In this document: positions 45,875 to 55,185 of the stretch, in pieces | Layout of the letters: each line of letters begins with the position of its first letter | Numbering within the stretch: the first letter of the stretch is position 1 | Source of the DNA: Natronococcus sp. A-GB1 | GTDB lineage: Archaea; Halobacteriota; Halobacteria; Halobacteriales; Natrialbaceae | Reading direction: 5' to 3' | Assembly: GCF_029688845.1 (NCBI RefSeq) | Contig: NZ_JARUKW010000007.1 | Span: forward strand, 62,001 to 126,000 | DNA length: 64,000 bases | The notes under the pieces: generated by a model | What the model was told of the DNA's origin: nothing | Database searches by the model: none | The model's input: only the letters and a program-made list of their open reading frames with translations | Translations under genes and position numbers: made by a program

Positions 45875-47731
45875 ATGGGTCTTCAGGGGGTCGGACCGGT
45901 CGAACGGGTGCTCCGCACGCTACTGGGGCCGCTCTGTCTCCTTTCGGGGGCCGTCGTTACGGCGGGTTTTTTCTTCCCCGATCCCGTCGTGGAAGCGGTC
46001 TCCGGGCCGACGTGGCTCCTCCTTTCGCTCGTGTTCTTTGGTTCCGGGTTGGCCTATCTCGCCGTGTTGCCGGCCGAATCCGACGAGGATGCCGGCGCGT
46101 TCGATCCGGAGTCCCTGCTCCGAGTGCGGCGGCTCGGAGTGGCCGACACCCTCGAGAAGTTCCTCTCTCGACAGGATCCGATCGCGTTCGGGATCCCGGT
46201 TGTCGCGTTCGTCCTCTTCTTTTCCGGGCAGTTGCTGGTGCCCGCCGAAACGATCCGTGCCGTCGACGCCGCACAGCGGACCGTCACGATCTACGGTGGC
46301 TGGCTGTTCGCCGCCGTGATGACGATTTCGGTACTGATCTCGCTGTACCTCCTGGTGGGGCCGTGGGGAACGGTGAAACTCGGCGGCCCGGACGCTGAGC
46401 CGGCCTACACCTACCCCGTCTACTTCGCGATGTTCTTTACGGCCGGAATCGCCGCCGGGATCGTCCTTTGGGGGCCGGCCGAGGCACTGTTCCACTACGA
46501 GACGCCGCCGCCCTACTTCGGCGTCGAGCCGCAGTCGGAGGCAGCCGCCGGGGCGGCGCTGACCTACACGCTGTTTCACTGGGGAATCTCCGCCTGGAGC
46601 GCGTACGTCGCCGTCGGCGTCCCGATCGCCTACTACGTCTACCAGCAGGGGGCACCGTTGCGCGTCTCGACGATCCTGGCGCCGTTTCTCGGCGTCGAAA
46701 ACCTCGATTCGATCTGGTGTCGGCTCGTCGACCTGCTCGCGGTGTTCGCGACGATCGGCGGGATCGCCACCTCGATCGCGCTCGTCGGGGACCAGTTCCT
46801 CGCAGGGATCGAGTTTCAGTGGGGTGTCGCGTCCGACACCGTCGGCTCGGTGCTGTTCGTCACCGGCCTGACGTTCGTCTTCGTCGTCTCGGCACAGAGC
46901 GGTGTCCACCGGGGAATCAGGCGGATCGCCGCCGTTACCCTCGTTCTGTTCGGGCTGTTCGCGGCGCTTTTCGTCGCCGTTGCCCCGCGAACGGCCGTTC
47001 TCGAGTACTCCTCGCAAGCAGTCGGGAACTCCGCGGTTCACGCGATCCCGATGAGCATCTATCTGGGGAACGGCCCGATCGCCAGCGCGTGGGTGGCCGA
47101 CTGGACGATCTGGAACTGGGCGTGGTGGTTCTCCTGGGCCCCGTTCGCGGGTCTCTTTCTGGCTGCGCTGTCCCGTGGGCGGCGGATCCGGACAGTTGTT
47201 CTGACAGGCGTGATCGCGCCCTCGCTGGCGACGATGGCCTGGTTTCTCCTCCTGGGATCGTTCTCGCTACATCTCCAGCAAACGGGCGTTGTGGACGTCC
47301 TCGGGGCGATCGACGCTGCGGGTGGCTCCGAGGCCGTCGCCGGCTTCCCGATCCTCGAGAGCCTCGCGATCGGCCAGCTCCTCGTGTTCGGCTTCCTGGC
47401 GTTGATCGTCGTCTTCATGGCCAGCTCCGCGGACACCTCGACGCTCGCCGTCGCCGTGCTGGCGACGAAACGGGAGTTCGCCCCGACGACCGGTGCGATC
47501 GTCTTCTGGGGGATCGTGCAGGGGCTCGTCGCCGTCTCGGTCCTCGTCACCGACAGCGCCGAGGTGTTGCAGGCGACGGCCGTGCTGACCGGTGCCCCGT
47601 TCGCCCTGCTCGTTCTGGTCTCGCTCGTCGGGCTCGTCGCGGCGTTCCGTCGGCACGAACGCGGTCGGCAGTCGATCGTCGGCGCGGCGTGGGCGAAGGT
47701 CGGCGACGATACCGAGGATGGGGGTGACTGA
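45875..47731 (+). CDS. BCCT family transporter with atypical glycine motif
   Basis: A 618-residue, 12-helix BCCT protein. The Trp-rich helix is WTIWNWAWWFSWAPFAGLFLAALSRGRRIRTVV. The glycine motif in the fourth-helix region is GIAAG, with LWGPAEALFHYETPP after it, where the first BCCT has GMGIG. The central Gly is replaced. That change suggests different substrate or ion coupling from betaine carriers, perhaps choline, carnitine or another solute. Start ATG 45875 (MGLQGVGPVERV). It follows the K+ channel by 80 bp; its stop is 66 bp from the convergent formate dehydrogenase stop. Confidence 0.87.
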   Translation: MGLQGVGPVERVLRTLLGPLCLLSGAVVTAGFFFPDPVVEAVSGPTWLLLSLVFFGSGLAYLAVLPAESDEDAGAFDPESLLRVRRLGVADTLEKFLSRQDPIAFGIPVVAFVLFFSGQLLVPAETIRAVDAAQRTVTIYGGWLFAAVMTISVLISLYLLVGPWGTVKLGGPDAEPAYTYPVYFAMFFTAGIAAGIVLWGPAEALFHYETPPPYFGVEPQSEAAAGAALTYTLFHWGISAWSAYVAVGVPIAYYVYQQGAPLRVSTILAPFLGVENLDSIWCRLVDLLAVFATIGGIATSIALVGDQFLAGIEFQWGVASDTVGSVLFVTGLTFVFVVSAQSGVHRGIRRIAAVTLVLFGLFAALFVAVAPRTAVLEYSSQAVGNSAVHAIPMSIYLGNGPIASAWVADWTIWNWAWWFSWAPFAGLFLAALSRGRRIRTVVLTGVIAPSLATMAWFLLLGSFSLHLQQTGVVDVLGAIDAAGGSEAVAGFPILESLAIGQLLVFGFLALIVVFMASSADTSTLAVAVLATKREFAPTTGAIVFWGIVQGLVAVSVLVTDSAEVLQATAVLTGAPFALLVLVSLVGLVAAFRRHERGRQSIVGAAWAKVGDDTEDGGD

Positions 47732-47797
47732 AACGCGCGAACTCGTCAGTCCCTCGAGCGGCGGCGAAAAAACGGTGGAATCGGCAGTCGTCAGTCG

Positions 47798-49933
47798 TCA
47801 GTCGTCGGCCGGCGCCTCCGAGTCGGCCGGCTCGATACCGACCTCGATCTCGGCCGCGGCGGCCTTGTACTCGGGGATCTTCGCGCGTTCATCTAAGACG
47901 TCGTTGGTCAGTTTGTTCGCCGAGGCGGCCGCGAAGTGCGGCGTCGTCCACACCGACCCCTCCTTGATCGCCTCGGTGACCTGGGCTTCGACGGTGATCT
48001 CGCCCCGTCGAGACTTGAGACGGACCTGCTGGCCGTCTTCGATCCCGTACCGTTCGGCGTCGTTCGGATGGATGTCGACGAAGTTCTCTGGCGTCTGGCG
48101 GTTCAGCGTCGGCGAGCGACGGCTCATCGTCCCCGTGTTGTAGTGTTCCTCGAGCCGGGCGGTCGTCAGGATCAGCGGGTACTCCTCGTCGGGAGTCTCC
48201 TTGGGCGGCTGGTGGGTGACGCCCTCGATCTTCCCGAGACCGTTGTCGGTGTCGAAGCTGTCCTCGTAGAGGTACTGGTCGCCCTCGTCACCGAGTTCGT
48301 AACAGGGCCACTGGATCCCCTCCTCGCCGAGGCTGTCGTAGGTCATCCCGTAGTAGCTCGGGCAGACCTGCCGGAGCTCCTCGAAGACGGCCTCCTCGTC
48401 CTCGAAGCGGAACTCGTCCTCGCTGAACAGCCGGCTGCCGACCTCCATGAGGATCTCGAGGTCGTGTTTCGTGTTCTCGTGGACCTTATCGACGCCGCGC
48501 ATCCGCTGGACCCGGCGGTCCGTGTTGGTGACGGTGCCGCCGCGTTCGGCCCAGGTCGTCGCCGGCAGAACGACGTCGGCGTACTCGGCCGTCTCGGTCA
48601 TGAAGATGTCCTGGGCGACCATGAACTCGAGATCCTGAATGCGCTCGATGACCCGGTTGGCGTCGGGTTCGCTCACGACCGGATTCTCGCCCATCACGTA
48701 CAGTCCCTTGACCGAGTTGCCGAACTCGTGGGAGAGCTCGACGTTCGTCAGTCCGGGCTCGTCGGGCACCTCGAAGCCCCACTCCTCCTCGACGGACTGG
48801 CGGGCCTCGTCGTCGTCGACCAGCTGGTAGCCCGGCAGGACGTTCGGCATCGCACCGACGTCACAGGTCCCCTGGACGTTGTTCTGGCCGCGGAGCGGGT
48901 TGACGCCCGTCCCCGGTTTGCCGAGGTTGCCCGTGATCAGCGCGAGGTTGATTTCGTTTTGCACGTTGTCGACGCCGCAGGTGTGCTGACTCATCCCCAT
49001 CCCGGTGAAGATGGCTGCGTTGTTCGCCATCGCGTACTTCTCGGCGGCCATCTCGATCTCCTCGAGCGGGACGCCACACTGCTCGGCGGCCTCCTCTTTG
49101 TCGAAGTCGGCGAGGGTTTCCTTGAGGTGGTCGAACCCCTCCGTTCGTTCCTCGATGAACTCCTCGTCGATCCAGCCCGCGTCGGGATCGTCCTCGTGGT
49201 TCTCGAGGATCGTCTTGATGACGATGTTCAACAGCGGGATGTCGGTCCCCGGCTCGAGCTGGAGGTGCTGGTGGCGATCGGTGTCGTCGATCTGGAACGA
49301 CTTCGTCGTCTTGTTGGCGTGGGGGTCGACTTGGATCACCGTCGCTCCCTCGAGGACGGCCTGGCGGAAGTACTGGCTGTTGGCGATCGGGTGTTGCTCG
49401 CCGGGGTTTGCTCCCTGGATCCAGAAGACGTCGGCCGACTCCTCAAGGTCGGCCATGCTGTTGGTCATCGCGCCGGCGCCCAGGCTCGTCCGCAGCGCCC
49501 ACACCGTCGAGGCGTGACACATCCGCGTGCAGTTGTCGACGTTGTTGGTGCCGTACCGCCGCGCGAGCTTCTGGAGAAGATAGTTCTCCTCGTTCATCGT
49601 CTTCGAGGAGCCGAAAAAGCCCATTGCGTCGGGCTCGTGCTCCTCGCGGATGCGCTCGAGCTCGTCGACGATGCGGTCGTAGGCCTCCTCCCAGGTGGCC
49701 TCGCGGAACTCGCCGTCCTCCTTGATCAGCGGCTCGGTGAGTCGGTCCTCGTGGTCGACGACCTCCGTCGCCGCGCCGCCCTTGATGCAGATCCGTCCCT
49801 CGTTGACCGGGGCGTCGCCCCAGGGCATGAACTGTACGTCGCCGGGCTCCTCGCCCTGTTTGACCTGGATACCGCAGCCGACGCCGCAGTACGGACAGAT
49901 CGTCTTGACGGGCTCGGACTCCTCAGTCGCCAT
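47798..49933 (-). CDS. fdhA: Formate dehydrogenase alpha (catalytic) subunit
   Basis: A 711-residue molybdopterin oxidoreductase. The [4Fe-4S] site is formed by Cys13, Cys16, Cys20 and Cys49 (CPYCGVGC and GRICIKGG). The active-site Cys-His pair is Cys139-His140 in NCTRMCHAS, equivalent to the Sec/Cys-His pair of FdhF. It oxidises formate to CO2 at Mo or W bound to bis-MGD. The ATG at 49933 is chosen; the GTG nine bases upstream is alternative. No beta or gamma subunit or fdhD is next to it, so the electron acceptor is not visible. It would finish C1 oxidation in this block. No signal peptide: cytoplasmic. Confidence 0.92.
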   Translation of the reverse strand: MATEESEPVKTICPYCGVGCGIQVKQGEEPGDVQFMPWGDAPVNEGRICIKGGAATEVVDHEDRLTEPLIKEDGEFREATWEEAYDRIVDELERIREEHEPDAMGFFGSSKTMNEENYLLQKLARRYGTNNVDNCTRMCHASTVWALRTSLGAGAMTNSMADLEESADVFWIQGANPGEQHPIANSQYFRQAVLEGATVIQVDPHANKTTKSFQIDDTDRHQHLQLEPGTDIPLLNIVIKTILENHEDDPDAGWIDEEFIEERTEGFDHLKETLADFDKEEAAEQCGVPLEEIEMAAEKYAMANNAAIFTGMGMSQHTCGVDNVQNEINLALITGNLGKPGTGVNPLRGQNNVQGTCDVGAMPNVLPGYQLVDDDEARQSVEEEWGFEVPDEPGLTNVELSHEFGNSVKGLYVMGENPVVSEPDANRVIERIQDLEFMVAQDIFMTETAEYADVVLPATTWAERGGTVTNTDRRVQRMRGVDKVHENTKHDLEILMEVGSRLFSEDEFRFEDEEAVFEELRQVCPSYYGMTYDSLGEEGIQWPCYELGDEGDQYLYEDSFDTDNGLGKIEGVTHQPPKETPDEEYPLILTTARLEEHYNTGTMSRRSPTLNRQTPENFVDIHPNDAERYGIEDGQQVRLKSRRGEITVEAQVTEAIKEGSVWTTPHFAAASANKLTNDVLDERAKIPEYKAAAAEIEVGIEPADSEAPADD

Positions 49934-49961
49934 CGGAACCACCTGTGTCGGAGTTGCTCAT
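49923..49961 (-). other. Short leader frame overlapping the fdhA start
   Basis: A 12-codon frame from ATG 49961 to TGA 49923-49925 that overlaps the fdhA ATG at 49933. It starts about 30 bp downstream of a TATA-like element, where the transcript would begin. Probably translational coupling or chance. Confidence 0.25.
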
Positions 49962-50055
49962 GATCTAGTGTACCGTTTCCCTCGACGAGGTATGAAAGTT
50001 TCTCCCGGACTCCCGAGGAAAACGTTCACACTGCCCGCCGGATAACCGACGAACG

Positions 50056-50628
50056 ATGGCTCTCTCCGCGGATACGGTCACAGCGCTCGCCGACGAGTAT
50101 CCCGACGAACAGCCGCTCGCGACCGTCGAGGACGAACACCGCGAGCTGTTGCCCGCGACCCTGGCCGAGGGATCGTACGGCTGGCGCGACGTCGAGTGGA
50201 TCGTCCAGTGGTACTTCCGGCGCTTCCTCGGTCGGTACCCCGACGCGAAACGGCGAGCCGCCGAGGAGCGCTTCGGCGACAACGAGTACGAAGCCCTCGA
50301 GACCGCGATCCGAGGCGCCCTCGCGGCCGAGACGACGCGCGCGAAACTCGAGGCACTGACGGCACTCGAGGGGGTCGACGTCCCGATCGGAACGGCGTTC
50401 CTGCAGTTCCTCGAGCCGGAGCGGTACCTGGTGATGAGCGCCCGCGAGTGGGCGGTGCTTTTCGAGCACGGGGAGCTCGAGGAACCGTACCCCGAGTCAC
50501 CGGACAGCGGGGAGTACGAGCGCTACCTCGAGCGCTGTCGGACGATCGCCGACCGCTGTAACTGCGAACTCTGGGACTGCTACCGGGCGTTGTGGCTGCT
50601 CGGCCACCGGTCAGAAAACGGGGAGTAG
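50056..50628 (+). CDS. Haloarchaeal protein of unknown function
   Basis: A 190-residue soluble acidic protein, mainly helical. It contains the aromatic run YGWRDVEWIVQWYFRRFLGRYPDAKRR and a late Cys-rich RCNCELWDCYRALWLLGH. Length and composition are those of conserved haloarchaeal proteins, but I do not recognise a named family. No membrane segment or signal. It lies divergent from fdhA and converges on fhs with a 4-bp gap, so it is transcribed alone. The Trp and Cys content could suggest metal or nucleotide binding, without proof. Confidence 0.7.
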   Translation: MALSADTVTALADEYPDEQPLATVEDEHRELLPATLAEGSYGWRDVEWIVQWYFRRFLGRYPDAKRRAAEERFGDNEYEALETAIRGALAAETTRAKLEALTALEGVDVPIGTAFLQFLEPERYLVMSAREWAVLFEHGELEEPYPESPDSGEYERYLERCRTIADRCNCELWDCYRALWLLGHRSENGE

Positions 50629-50632
50629 GCGG

Positions 50633-52348
50633 TCAGAAGAGGCCGTCGATGCTCCCGTCCGAGTGGAGTTCCATATTCGCGGCCGCCGGCTCCTCGGGGA
50701 GGCCGGGGAGGGTGAGCACGTCCGCGGTCAACACCACGAGGAATCCGGCCCCTGCGGAGGGATAGATCTCGTTGACCTCGAGGGTCCAGTCCTCGGGGAC
50801 GCCCTTGCGGCTCGCGTCGTCGCTCAGCGAGTGGAACGTCTTCGAGATGCAGATGGGCACGTCGTCGAACCCGTGTTCGGTGAGCCGTTCGATATCCTTC
50901 TCGGCGTCGCTGTGGTACTCGACGTCATCGGCGCCGTAGATCTCGGTCGCGACGGTCTCGATCTTCTCCTCGATCGACACGTCGAGGTCGTACAGCGGCT
51001 CGAACGACGACTCCGTCTCGGCGGCGTCGACGAGGTTCTCGGCGAGGTCGACGCCGCCCTCGCCGCCGTCGCTGAACACCGTCGACTCCGCCGCCCGCAC
51101 CTCGAGGTCCTCGCGGCAGTGCTCGAGGACGGCCTCGACCTCCGCGTCGGCGTCGTCGGGGAACCGATTGAGCGCGACGACGACGGGGACGCCGAACTTC
51201 CGGAGGTTCGAGACGTGTTTGTCGAGATTCTCGAGGCCGCGCTCGACGGCCTCGACGTTCTCGTCTTCCAACTCCTCGAGGTTCGGCGGCCACATCTCCT
51301 GGCCGTGGTACTTCAGGGCCCGTACCGACGCGACGAGGGTGACGGCGTCGGGCTCCATCTCGCCGAACCGACAGACGATGTTCATGAACTTCTCGGCGCC
51401 AAGATCGGAGCCGAAGCCGGCCTCGGTGACGAGGTACTCCGAGAGGTGAGCGGCGACCTCGTCGGCGATCAGCGAGTTGGTCCCGTGAGCGATGTTCGCG
51501 AAGGGGCCGCCGTGGACGAACGCGGGCGTTCCCTCGATCGTCTGGACGACGTTGGGTTTGAGGGCGTCCTTCAGCAGGATCGCTGCGGCGTCGGTTGCGC
51601 CGATATCGTCGACCGTGACCGGCTCGCCGTCGTCGGCATAGGCGACGATGATCCGGCCGATACGGGTCTTGAGGTCCTCGAGACCGTCGGCGAGACAGAG
51701 CACGGCCATCATCTCGGAAGCCGCCGTCAGGATGAAGCCGTCCTCGCGGGGGACCCCGGTGACCTCGCCGCCCAGGCCGATCACCGTCTCCCGGAGCACC
51801 CGATCGTTCATGTCGATCGCGCGCGGCCAGTTGACCCAGTTGACCGCGATGTCGAGCTCGTTGCCCTGCTTGATGTGATTGTCGAGCATCGTCGAGATCA
51901 GGTTGTGCGCCGAGGTCAGCGCGTGCAGATCGCCCGTGAAGTGGAGGTTGATGTCCTCCATCGGAAGCACCTGGGAGTAGCCGCCACCCGCGGCGCCGCC
52001 CTTGACGCCGAAGACCGGCCCCAGCGACGGCTCCCGGATCGCGATCAGCGCGTCCCGATCGATGTGATTGAACGCCTGGCCGAGCCCGACAGTCGTCACC
52101 GTCTTCCCCTCGCCCAGCGGCGTCGGCGTCATCCCCGTGACGAGGATCAGCTTCCCGTCGTCGGTTCGCTCGTCCCGGAGCCGCTCGATCGCCTCGAAGG
52201 AAACCTTCGCCTTGTAATCCCCGATCGGCTCGAGGTCGTCGTCCGCGAGCCCGAACGGTTCGACGACCTCGGTGATCGGACGTTTCTCGGCGTGCTGTGC
52301 GATCTCGTAGTCGGTCGGGATCGCCCCGTCCTGGTTCGAATCCGTCAT
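50633..52348 (-). CDS. fhs: Formate-tetrahydrofolate ligase (10-formyl-THF synthetase)
   Basis: A 571-residue enzyme. The ATP-binding motif TPLGEGKT is at residues 76-83, EPSLGPVFGVKGGAAGGGYSQVLPMEDINLHFTGD and FVHGGPFANIAHG are the family blocks. It interconverts formate plus ATP plus THF and 10-formyl-THF. Run towards formate it makes ATP, which fits C1 oxidation together with FolD and FdhA. Length is normal. Has its own TATA box and is divergent from the dimethylglycine dehydrogenase-like gene, sharing a 300-bp control region. Confidence 0.94.
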   Translation of the reverse strand: MTDSNQDGAIPTDYEIAQHAEKRPITEVVEPFGLADDDLEPIGDYKAKVSFEAIERLRDERTDDGKLILVTGMTPTPLGEGKTVTTVGLGQAFNHIDRDALIAIREPSLGPVFGVKGGAAGGGYSQVLPMEDINLHFTGDLHALTSAHNLISTMLDNHIKQGNELDIAVNWVNWPRAIDMNDRVLRETVIGLGGEVTGVPREDGFILTAASEMMAVLCLADGLEDLKTRIGRIIVAYADDGEPVTVDDIGATDAAAILLKDALKPNVVQTIEGTPAFVHGGPFANIAHGTNSLIADEVAAHLSEYLVTEAGFGSDLGAEKFMNIVCRFGEMEPDAVTLVASVRALKYHGQEMWPPNLEELEDENVEAVERGLENLDKHVSNLRKFGVPVVVALNRFPDDADAEVEAVLEHCREDLEVRAAESTVFSDGGEGGVDLAENLVDAAETESSFEPLYDLDVSIEEKIETVATEIYGADDVEYHSDAEKDIERLTEHGFDDVPICISKTFHSLSDDASRKGVPEDWTLEVNEIYPSAGAGFLVVLTADVLTLPGLPEEPAAANMELHSDGSIDGLF

Positions 52349-52372
52349 CTAGCGTACGTTTTCCCGAATCAG

Positions 52373-52379
52373 TGATAAG
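52373..52379 (-). promoter_or_regulatory. TATA box for fhs
   Basis: On the minus strand CTTATCA is centred about 28 bp upstream of the ATG at 52348. Confidence 0.45.
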
Positions 52380-52531
52380 TGTTAGCTCATCTGTAGCGTT
52401 CCGGATACGACGAGGTCCCGACGGACCCACGCTCGCCCGACCCGTCGATTCCGGCGACCGTCACGTCACCAAGGGAATGCTGGCCGAACCTGTTCGCCCA
52501 TAACTCGGCGTTTTCGCGCCTACTACGGTAA

Positions 52532-52539
52532 TTTAATAT
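52532..52539 (+). promoter_or_regulatory. TATA box for the dehydrogenase-etf operon
   Basis: TTTAATAT at 52532; transcription would begin near 52562. It is overlapped by the inverted repeat 52536-52562. Confidence 0.5.
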
Positions 52540-52562
52540 CCTGGGTATCGTTGACAGGATAT
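52536..52562 (+). promoter_or_regulatory. Inverted repeat over TATA and start site, probable operator
   Basis: ATATCCTG, 11-bp spacer, CAGGATAT: a perfect 8-bp inverted repeat overlapping the TATA box on one side and the expected transcript start on the other. A protein bound here would block transcription, so a repressor site is the likely reading. Confidence 0.5.
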
Positions 52563-52571
52563 CGGGAAAGC

Positions 52572-52658
52572 ATGGCAGATAACAACACACATAGATCGGG
52601 TGGACGATGTTCGAACGGAACGGGACGGAACAGCGTCGAGCGAGGCGATCGCCGATGA
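52572..52658 (+). other. Short leader frame coupled to the dehydrogenase start
   Basis: A 28-codon frame from ATG 52572 whose TGA (52656-52658) overlaps the ATG at 52655 as ATGA. It begins about 10 nt after the predicted transcript start. This could be a coupled leader peptide; it also supports 52655 as the start of the downstream gene. Confidence 0.3.
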
Positions 52659-55183
52659 GCGATGCGTTTCCCTCGAGTGCGGATACCGTCGTCATCGGCG
52701 CAGGGATCGTCGGCAACAGCCTCGCGTACCATCTCGCGGATCAGGGTCGGGAGGACATCCTGCTGCTGGACAAGGGGCCGCTGCCGGATCCCGGCGGCTC
52801 GACAGGTCATGCCTCGAACTTCCTGATGCCGGTCGAACACTCCAAGGAGATAACCCACCTCACCCGTCGGAGCATCGAGCAGTACGAGGACATGGACACC
52901 TTCACCAACAGCGGCGGGCTCGAGGTCGCTCGAACGGAAGAGCGGATGGCGGAACTCGAACGACGCGTCCAGTCCGCGGCGGCCTGGGGCGAGCCTGGGC
53001 GGCTCCTCTCGGTCGAGGAGATCGAGGAGATGGTTCCCTATCTCAACACCGACATCATCAAAGGCGGCTTCTACAGCCCGGGTGCGGGGACCTGCGATCC
53101 GCTGCGTGCCGGCGAGGTGATGCGGGCACGAGCCGACGAGTACACCGACGGCGGGCTGACGGTGTCGCCGAACACGACGGTGTTGGACCTCCACGTCGAG
53201 GACGGCGCGATCAGTGCGGTCGAGACCGATCGAGGCACCGTCAAGGCCGACGAGGTCGCCATCGCCTGCGGGCTCTGGAGTCCGAAGATCGCCGCGATGG
53301 CCGGCGTCGAGATCCCGCTGACGCCGGCGGTCCACCAGATGGTCAGCGTCGGCCCGATCTCGTTTTTCGAGGACTACGAGGGCGAGATCTCCTTCCCCGT
53401 CGTCCGGGACATGGACACCCAGATGTACGAGCGCCAGCACGGCAACGACCTCGAGGTCGGCTCCTACCAGCACCGCCCGATCCTCTGGGACGTCGACGAA
53501 ATCCCCTCGATCGACGAGGCGCCGCTGTCGCCGACCCAGCCGCCGCTGACCGACGACGCGTTCGAGCAGTCGATGCACGACGCCCTCGAGATCGTCCCCG
53601 AGCTGCTCGACGATCCCGAGGCCGGCGTCCGTCACGAGATCGACGGGCTGCTGTCGGTGACGCCCGACGGCGCGCCCCTGCTGGGCCCGCTACAGGACGT
53701 CGACGGGCTGTGGTCTTGCGCCGCAGTCTGGATCAAGGAGGCGCCAGCCGTCGGCGAGGCCGTCGCCCAGTGGATGACCCGCGGCTGGTCGGACATCGAT
53801 CTCCACGGCTCGGATATCAACCGATTCTACGAGTATGGCAACTCCAGACAGTTTGTCAAGAACCGCGCCCACGAGGGGTTCCAGAAGATCTACGGCATCG
53901 TCCACCCCCACGAGCAGTGGCAGAGCTCGCGTCCCCTGCGCACGAGTCCGTTCTACGACCGCCAGGACGACCTCGAGGCGCGCTTTTTCGAGGCCGCGGG
54001 CTGGGAACGGCCCCAGTGGTACGAGTCCAACGAGGACCTCCTCGAGCGCTACGCCGAGGAGCTCGAGGGGCTCGAGCGACCCAACGAGTGGGACTCGCGG
54101 TGGTGGTCTCCCATTATTCTGGCCGAACACCTCCACATGCGCGACGAGGTCGCGATGGTCGGCGACATGGGCTTCGGCATCTTCGATTTCGTCGGCGAGG
54201 ACGCCTGCGAGTTCCTCGAGGGAATGGCCGTCGGCCGGATCGACGTCGACGTCGGCAAGACGGTGTACACGCCGATACTGGCCGAAAACGGCGGCTTCGT
54301 TTCGGACCTGACGATCGCCCGGCTCGGCCCCGACCACTTCCGGCTGATCACCGGCGGAGCCGCCGCGGGTTCGGATCGAGCCTGGTTCGGGAGTCACATC
54401 CCCGAGAACGCCGACGTCACGATGATCGACAACTCCGAGTCGCTGTGCACGCTCGGCGTCTGGGGGCCATCGGCCCGCGAGGTCATCCAGTCGGTCGCCG
54501 AGGAGGACGTCTCCCACGAGGCCTTTCCTCCCTATACCGCCCAGGAGGTCACTATCGGCGAGGTCGACGCCTGGGCGATGCGACTTTCCTACGTCGGCGA
54601 GCGCGGCTGGGAGCTCTACGCGCCGATGGGTCAGGGCCGGCGGCTCTGGGAGCTCGTCGAGGAGGCCGGCGAGGACCACGACGTTCGCCCGGTCGGGATG
54701 GGCGTCTACGGCACTACGGGGCGCCTGGAGAAGGGGTACCGCCTCCACGGCCACGAACTCGAACTCGAGTACGACCCCTCGGAGGCCGGCCTCTCGTTCC
54801 ACGGGATCAAAGAGGCCGACTTCGTCGGGAAGGAGGCCTACGCGGAGGCCCTCGAGACCGAGGACGCGGCGACCCTGTGTACCCTCTCCGTAGCCGACCA
54901 CGCGCCCGAGGGCGGCGAACCTCGGTTCATGCTCGGCGGCGAGCCGATCCTCGACGACGGCGAGGTGATCGTCGATGAGGAGGGCCGCGAGTCGTACGTC
55001 ACCAGCGCTGGGACGGGGCCCACCGTCGGCAAACACCTCCTGATGGCATACCTCCCGCCGGAGTACGCCGAGGAGGGCCGAGAGCTCGCGGTCGAGTACA
55101 TGGGCCAGCAGTACCCCGTCACCGTCGAGATCGCCGGCAGCGAACCGCTGTTCGACCCCGAGAACGACCGCATCCGGAGCTAA
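52655..55183 (+). CDS. Dimethylglycine dehydrogenase-like FAD/GcvT fusion protein
   Basis: An 842-residue fusion. Residues 1-400 are a DAO-type FAD domain (VVIGAGIVG at 12-20; GSTGHASN with His52 at the position used for covalent flavin in the dimethylglycine/sarcosine dehydrogenase group). A middle FAO_M segment is followed by GcvT-like folate domains (about 440-840; LEGMAVGRIDVDVGKTVYTPIL, GERGWELYAPMGQG, HGIKEADFVGKEAY). It would demethylate an N-methyl amino acid, pass the carbon to THF and electrons to ETF. Substrate dimethylglycine or sarcosine is inferred. ATG 52655 preferred; ATG 52607 is the in-frame alternative. Confidence 0.86.
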   Translation: MSDAFPSSADTVVIGAGIVGNSLAYHLADQGREDILLLDKGPLPDPGGSTGHASNFLMPVEHSKEITHLTRRSIEQYEDMDTFTNSGGLEVARTEERMAELERRVQSAAAWGEPGRLLSVEEIEEMVPYLNTDIIKGGFYSPGAGTCDPLRAGEVMRARADEYTDGGLTVSPNTTVLDLHVEDGAISAVETDRGTVKADEVAIACGLWSPKIAAMAGVEIPLTPAVHQMVSVGPISFFEDYEGEISFPVVRDMDTQMYERQHGNDLEVGSYQHRPILWDVDEIPSIDEAPLSPTQPPLTDDAFEQSMHDALEIVPELLDDPEAGVRHEIDGLLSVTPDGAPLLGPLQDVDGLWSCAAVWIKEAPAVGEAVAQWMTRGWSDIDLHGSDINRFYEYGNSRQFVKNRAHEGFQKIYGIVHPHEQWQSSRPLRTSPFYDRQDDLEARFFEAAGWERPQWYESNEDLLERYAEELEGLERPNEWDSRWWSPIILAEHLHMRDEVAMVGDMGFGIFDFVGEDACEFLEGMAVGRIDVDVGKTVYTPILAENGGFVSDLTIARLGPDHFRLITGGAAAGSDRAWFGSHIPENADVTMIDNSESLCTLGVWGPSAREVIQSVAEEDVSHEAFPPYTAQEVTIGEVDAWAMRLSYVGERGWELYAPMGQGRRLWELVEEAGEDHDVRPVGMGVYGTTGRLEKGYRLHGHELELEYDPSEAGLSFHGIKEADFVGKEAYAEALETEDAATLCTLSVADHAPEGGEPRFMLGGEPILDDGEVIVDEEGRESYVTSAGTGPTVGKHLLMAYLPPEYAEEGRELAVEYMGQQYPVTVEIAGSEPLFDPENDRIRS

Positions 55184-55185
55184 TC

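Noticed and set aside
47936..49963. Long plus-strand frame opposite fdhA
   Set aside because: Antisense shadow; fdhA is certain from its Fe-S and Cys-His motifs.
50663..52375. Long plus-strand frame opposite fhs
   Set aside because: Antisense shadow of a certain gene with no motif of its own.
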